This document shows positions 5,802-6,276 of a DNA stretch of 6,276 bases, piece by piece. The position numbers and the translations under genes are program-made. The DNA is from Spirochaetales bacterium (GTDB taxonomy: Bacteria; Spirochaetota; Spirochaetia; DSM-27196; SKKC01), in NCBI GenBank assembly GCA_007121695.1, contig SKKC01000068.1, positions 1 to 6,276 on the forward strand, given 5' to 3'. The notes under the pieces were generated by a model, which did not search any database, was not told the DNA's origin, and was given only the letters and a program-made list of their open reading frames with translations. How positions within the stretch are numbered: position 1 is the stretch's first letter; each line of letters starts with the position of its first letter.

Positions 5802-5853
5802 TTGCGTCCCGTTCTTGACACACCAGCCGTGCTGACACACACTAACCTACCTC

Positions 5854-5858
5854 AGGAG
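5854..5858 (+). promoter_or_regulatory. Ribosome binding site of the DUF212 gene
   Basis: AGGAG, six bases before TTG at 5865 and three before TTG at 5862. The spacing favours the 5865 start. Confidence 0.65.
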
Positions 5859-5864
5859 TCATTG

Positions 5865-6276
5865 TTGCGGTCGGTGTATGTGCTTATATTGCATCCGGTT
5901 TTTCTCAGCGCGTTTTTTAGCTGGCTTATCGCACAGCTGATAAAGTCCATAATAAGCGCCGTGCGAAATCCCTCCCGAAACCCCGGCGAGGTAATTATGA
6001 CCATCTTCTGGCGTACCGGGGGGATGCCATCCAGTCACAGTTCAATGGTCACGGCGCTGGCAACGTCGATTGGATTCTCCGAAGGTATTGGAAGTTCGGT
6101 GTTTATTTTATCCCTCTGTTACGCCACGGTAGTTATTCGAGACGCGCTGGGTGTGCGACGAGCCGCGGGACTTCAGGCGCAGGCGTTAAACAGACTTGGA
6201 ACGCAGGTCGCGGCTCAGAGCGACATCACCTTTACACCGGTTCGCGAAGTCAATGGCCACACTTCGGCAGAAGTAA
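5865..6276 (+). CDS. DUF212 / divergent PAP2 (YuiD-like) membrane protein, 3' end cut off
   Basis: 137 residues are visible and the frame runs off the window end; the family is about 140-160 residues, so only a short tail is missing. The start is TTG at 5865 (or the adjacent TTG at 5862), chosen from the AGGAG at 5854-5858; no ATG precedes the conserved N-terminal region. Family signatures are present in order: the first helix leading to SWLIAQLIKS (about 19-28), WRTGGMPSSHSSMV (49-62), the second helix FSEGIGSSVFILSLCYATVVI, RDALGVRRAAG (92-102), and REVNGHTSAEV (127-137). The PSSH and GH histidine segments parallel the phosphatase motifs of PAP2 enzymes, and the protein is thought to be an integral membrane phosphatase or related enzyme, but its substrate is unknown. 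A 63-base gap separates it from the preceding membrane protein. Confidence 0.88.
   Translation, partial: MRSVYVLILHPVFLSAFFSWLIAQLIKSIISAVRNPSRNPGEVIMTIFWRTGGMPSSHSSMVTALATSIGFSEGIGSSVFILSLCYATVVIRDALGVRRAAGLQAQALNRLGTQVAAQSDITFTPVREVNGHTSAEV

Noticed and set aside
5313..5840. 175-codon open frame on the - strand
   Set aside because: It is antisense to the membrane-protein gene, which has clear helices and a consistent composition; the - strand product has no recognisable feature.
5815..5848. Perfect TTGACA before the DUF212 gene
   Set aside because: No acceptable -10 lies 16-18 bases downstream (CACACT or ACACTA only), so I did not call a promoter.
1..6276. CRISPR array, tRNA, rRNA, insertion sequence or attachment site
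   Set aside because: No regularly spaced repeats, cloverleaf, transposase frame or flanking terminal repeats were seen by eye; the coding genes fill almost the whole window.

Overview
The window looks like chromosomal housekeeping DNA from a free-living spirochaete-type bacterium (Spirochaetota, possibly Spirochaetaceae). The main reasons are the IF-1 sequence, which reads to me like Treponema/Spirochaeta IF-1 (KMRKHYIRIVPGD core, SPYDLTRGRIIYRER tail), a Bat (VWA/VWA/TPR-lipoprotein) cluster, and a short DksA-like protein beside infA. This assignment is from memory of family sequences, not a search. Base composition is moderately GC-rich and fairly even, with no sign of a mobile element, prophage, CRISPR array, tRNA or rRNA.

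Left part (1-2872, + strand): a tightly packed operon that starts before the window. It holds batA (5' end cut off by the window edge), batB, a TPR lipoprotein of BatC type, and an Smr-domain protein. Each gene overlaps the next by 4, 19 and 11 bases, so translational coupling is likely. BatA and BatB are expected to be inner-membrane proteins with VWA domains in the periplasm. The TPR lipoprotein would be anchored on the same face. The Smr protein, a putative nucleic-acid-binding or nuclease domain, is cytoplasmic and is the odd partner.

Middle part (2857-4100): infA on the - strand runs tail-to-tail into the Smr gene with a 16-base overlap. It is divergent from a DksA/TraR-like gene across a 226-base intergenic region that holds a good infA promoter, a weaker candidate promoter for the DksA-like gene, and an imperfect inverted repeat. 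The DksA-like protein keeps the coiled-coil tip motif DxxDxA but has lost three of the four zinc-finger cysteines. A 115-residue protein of unknown function follows, with a GTG start and a clear ribosome binding site.

Right part (4111-6276): a YcbL/glyoxalase-II-like metallo-beta-lactamase-fold hydrolase on the - strand ends 10 bases from the unknown gene. It is divergent from a 317-residue membrane protein that I cannot name, whose first transmembrane helix is encoded across a run of nine T's. The window ends inside a DUF212 ('divergent PAP2', YuiD-like) membrane protein that starts with TTG and lacks only its last residues.

Nothing here is clearly a new defence or mobile system. The most interesting items are the zinc-finger-less DksA, the Bat-Smr gene fusion of context, the T9 tract in the membrane protein, and the two unnamed proteins.
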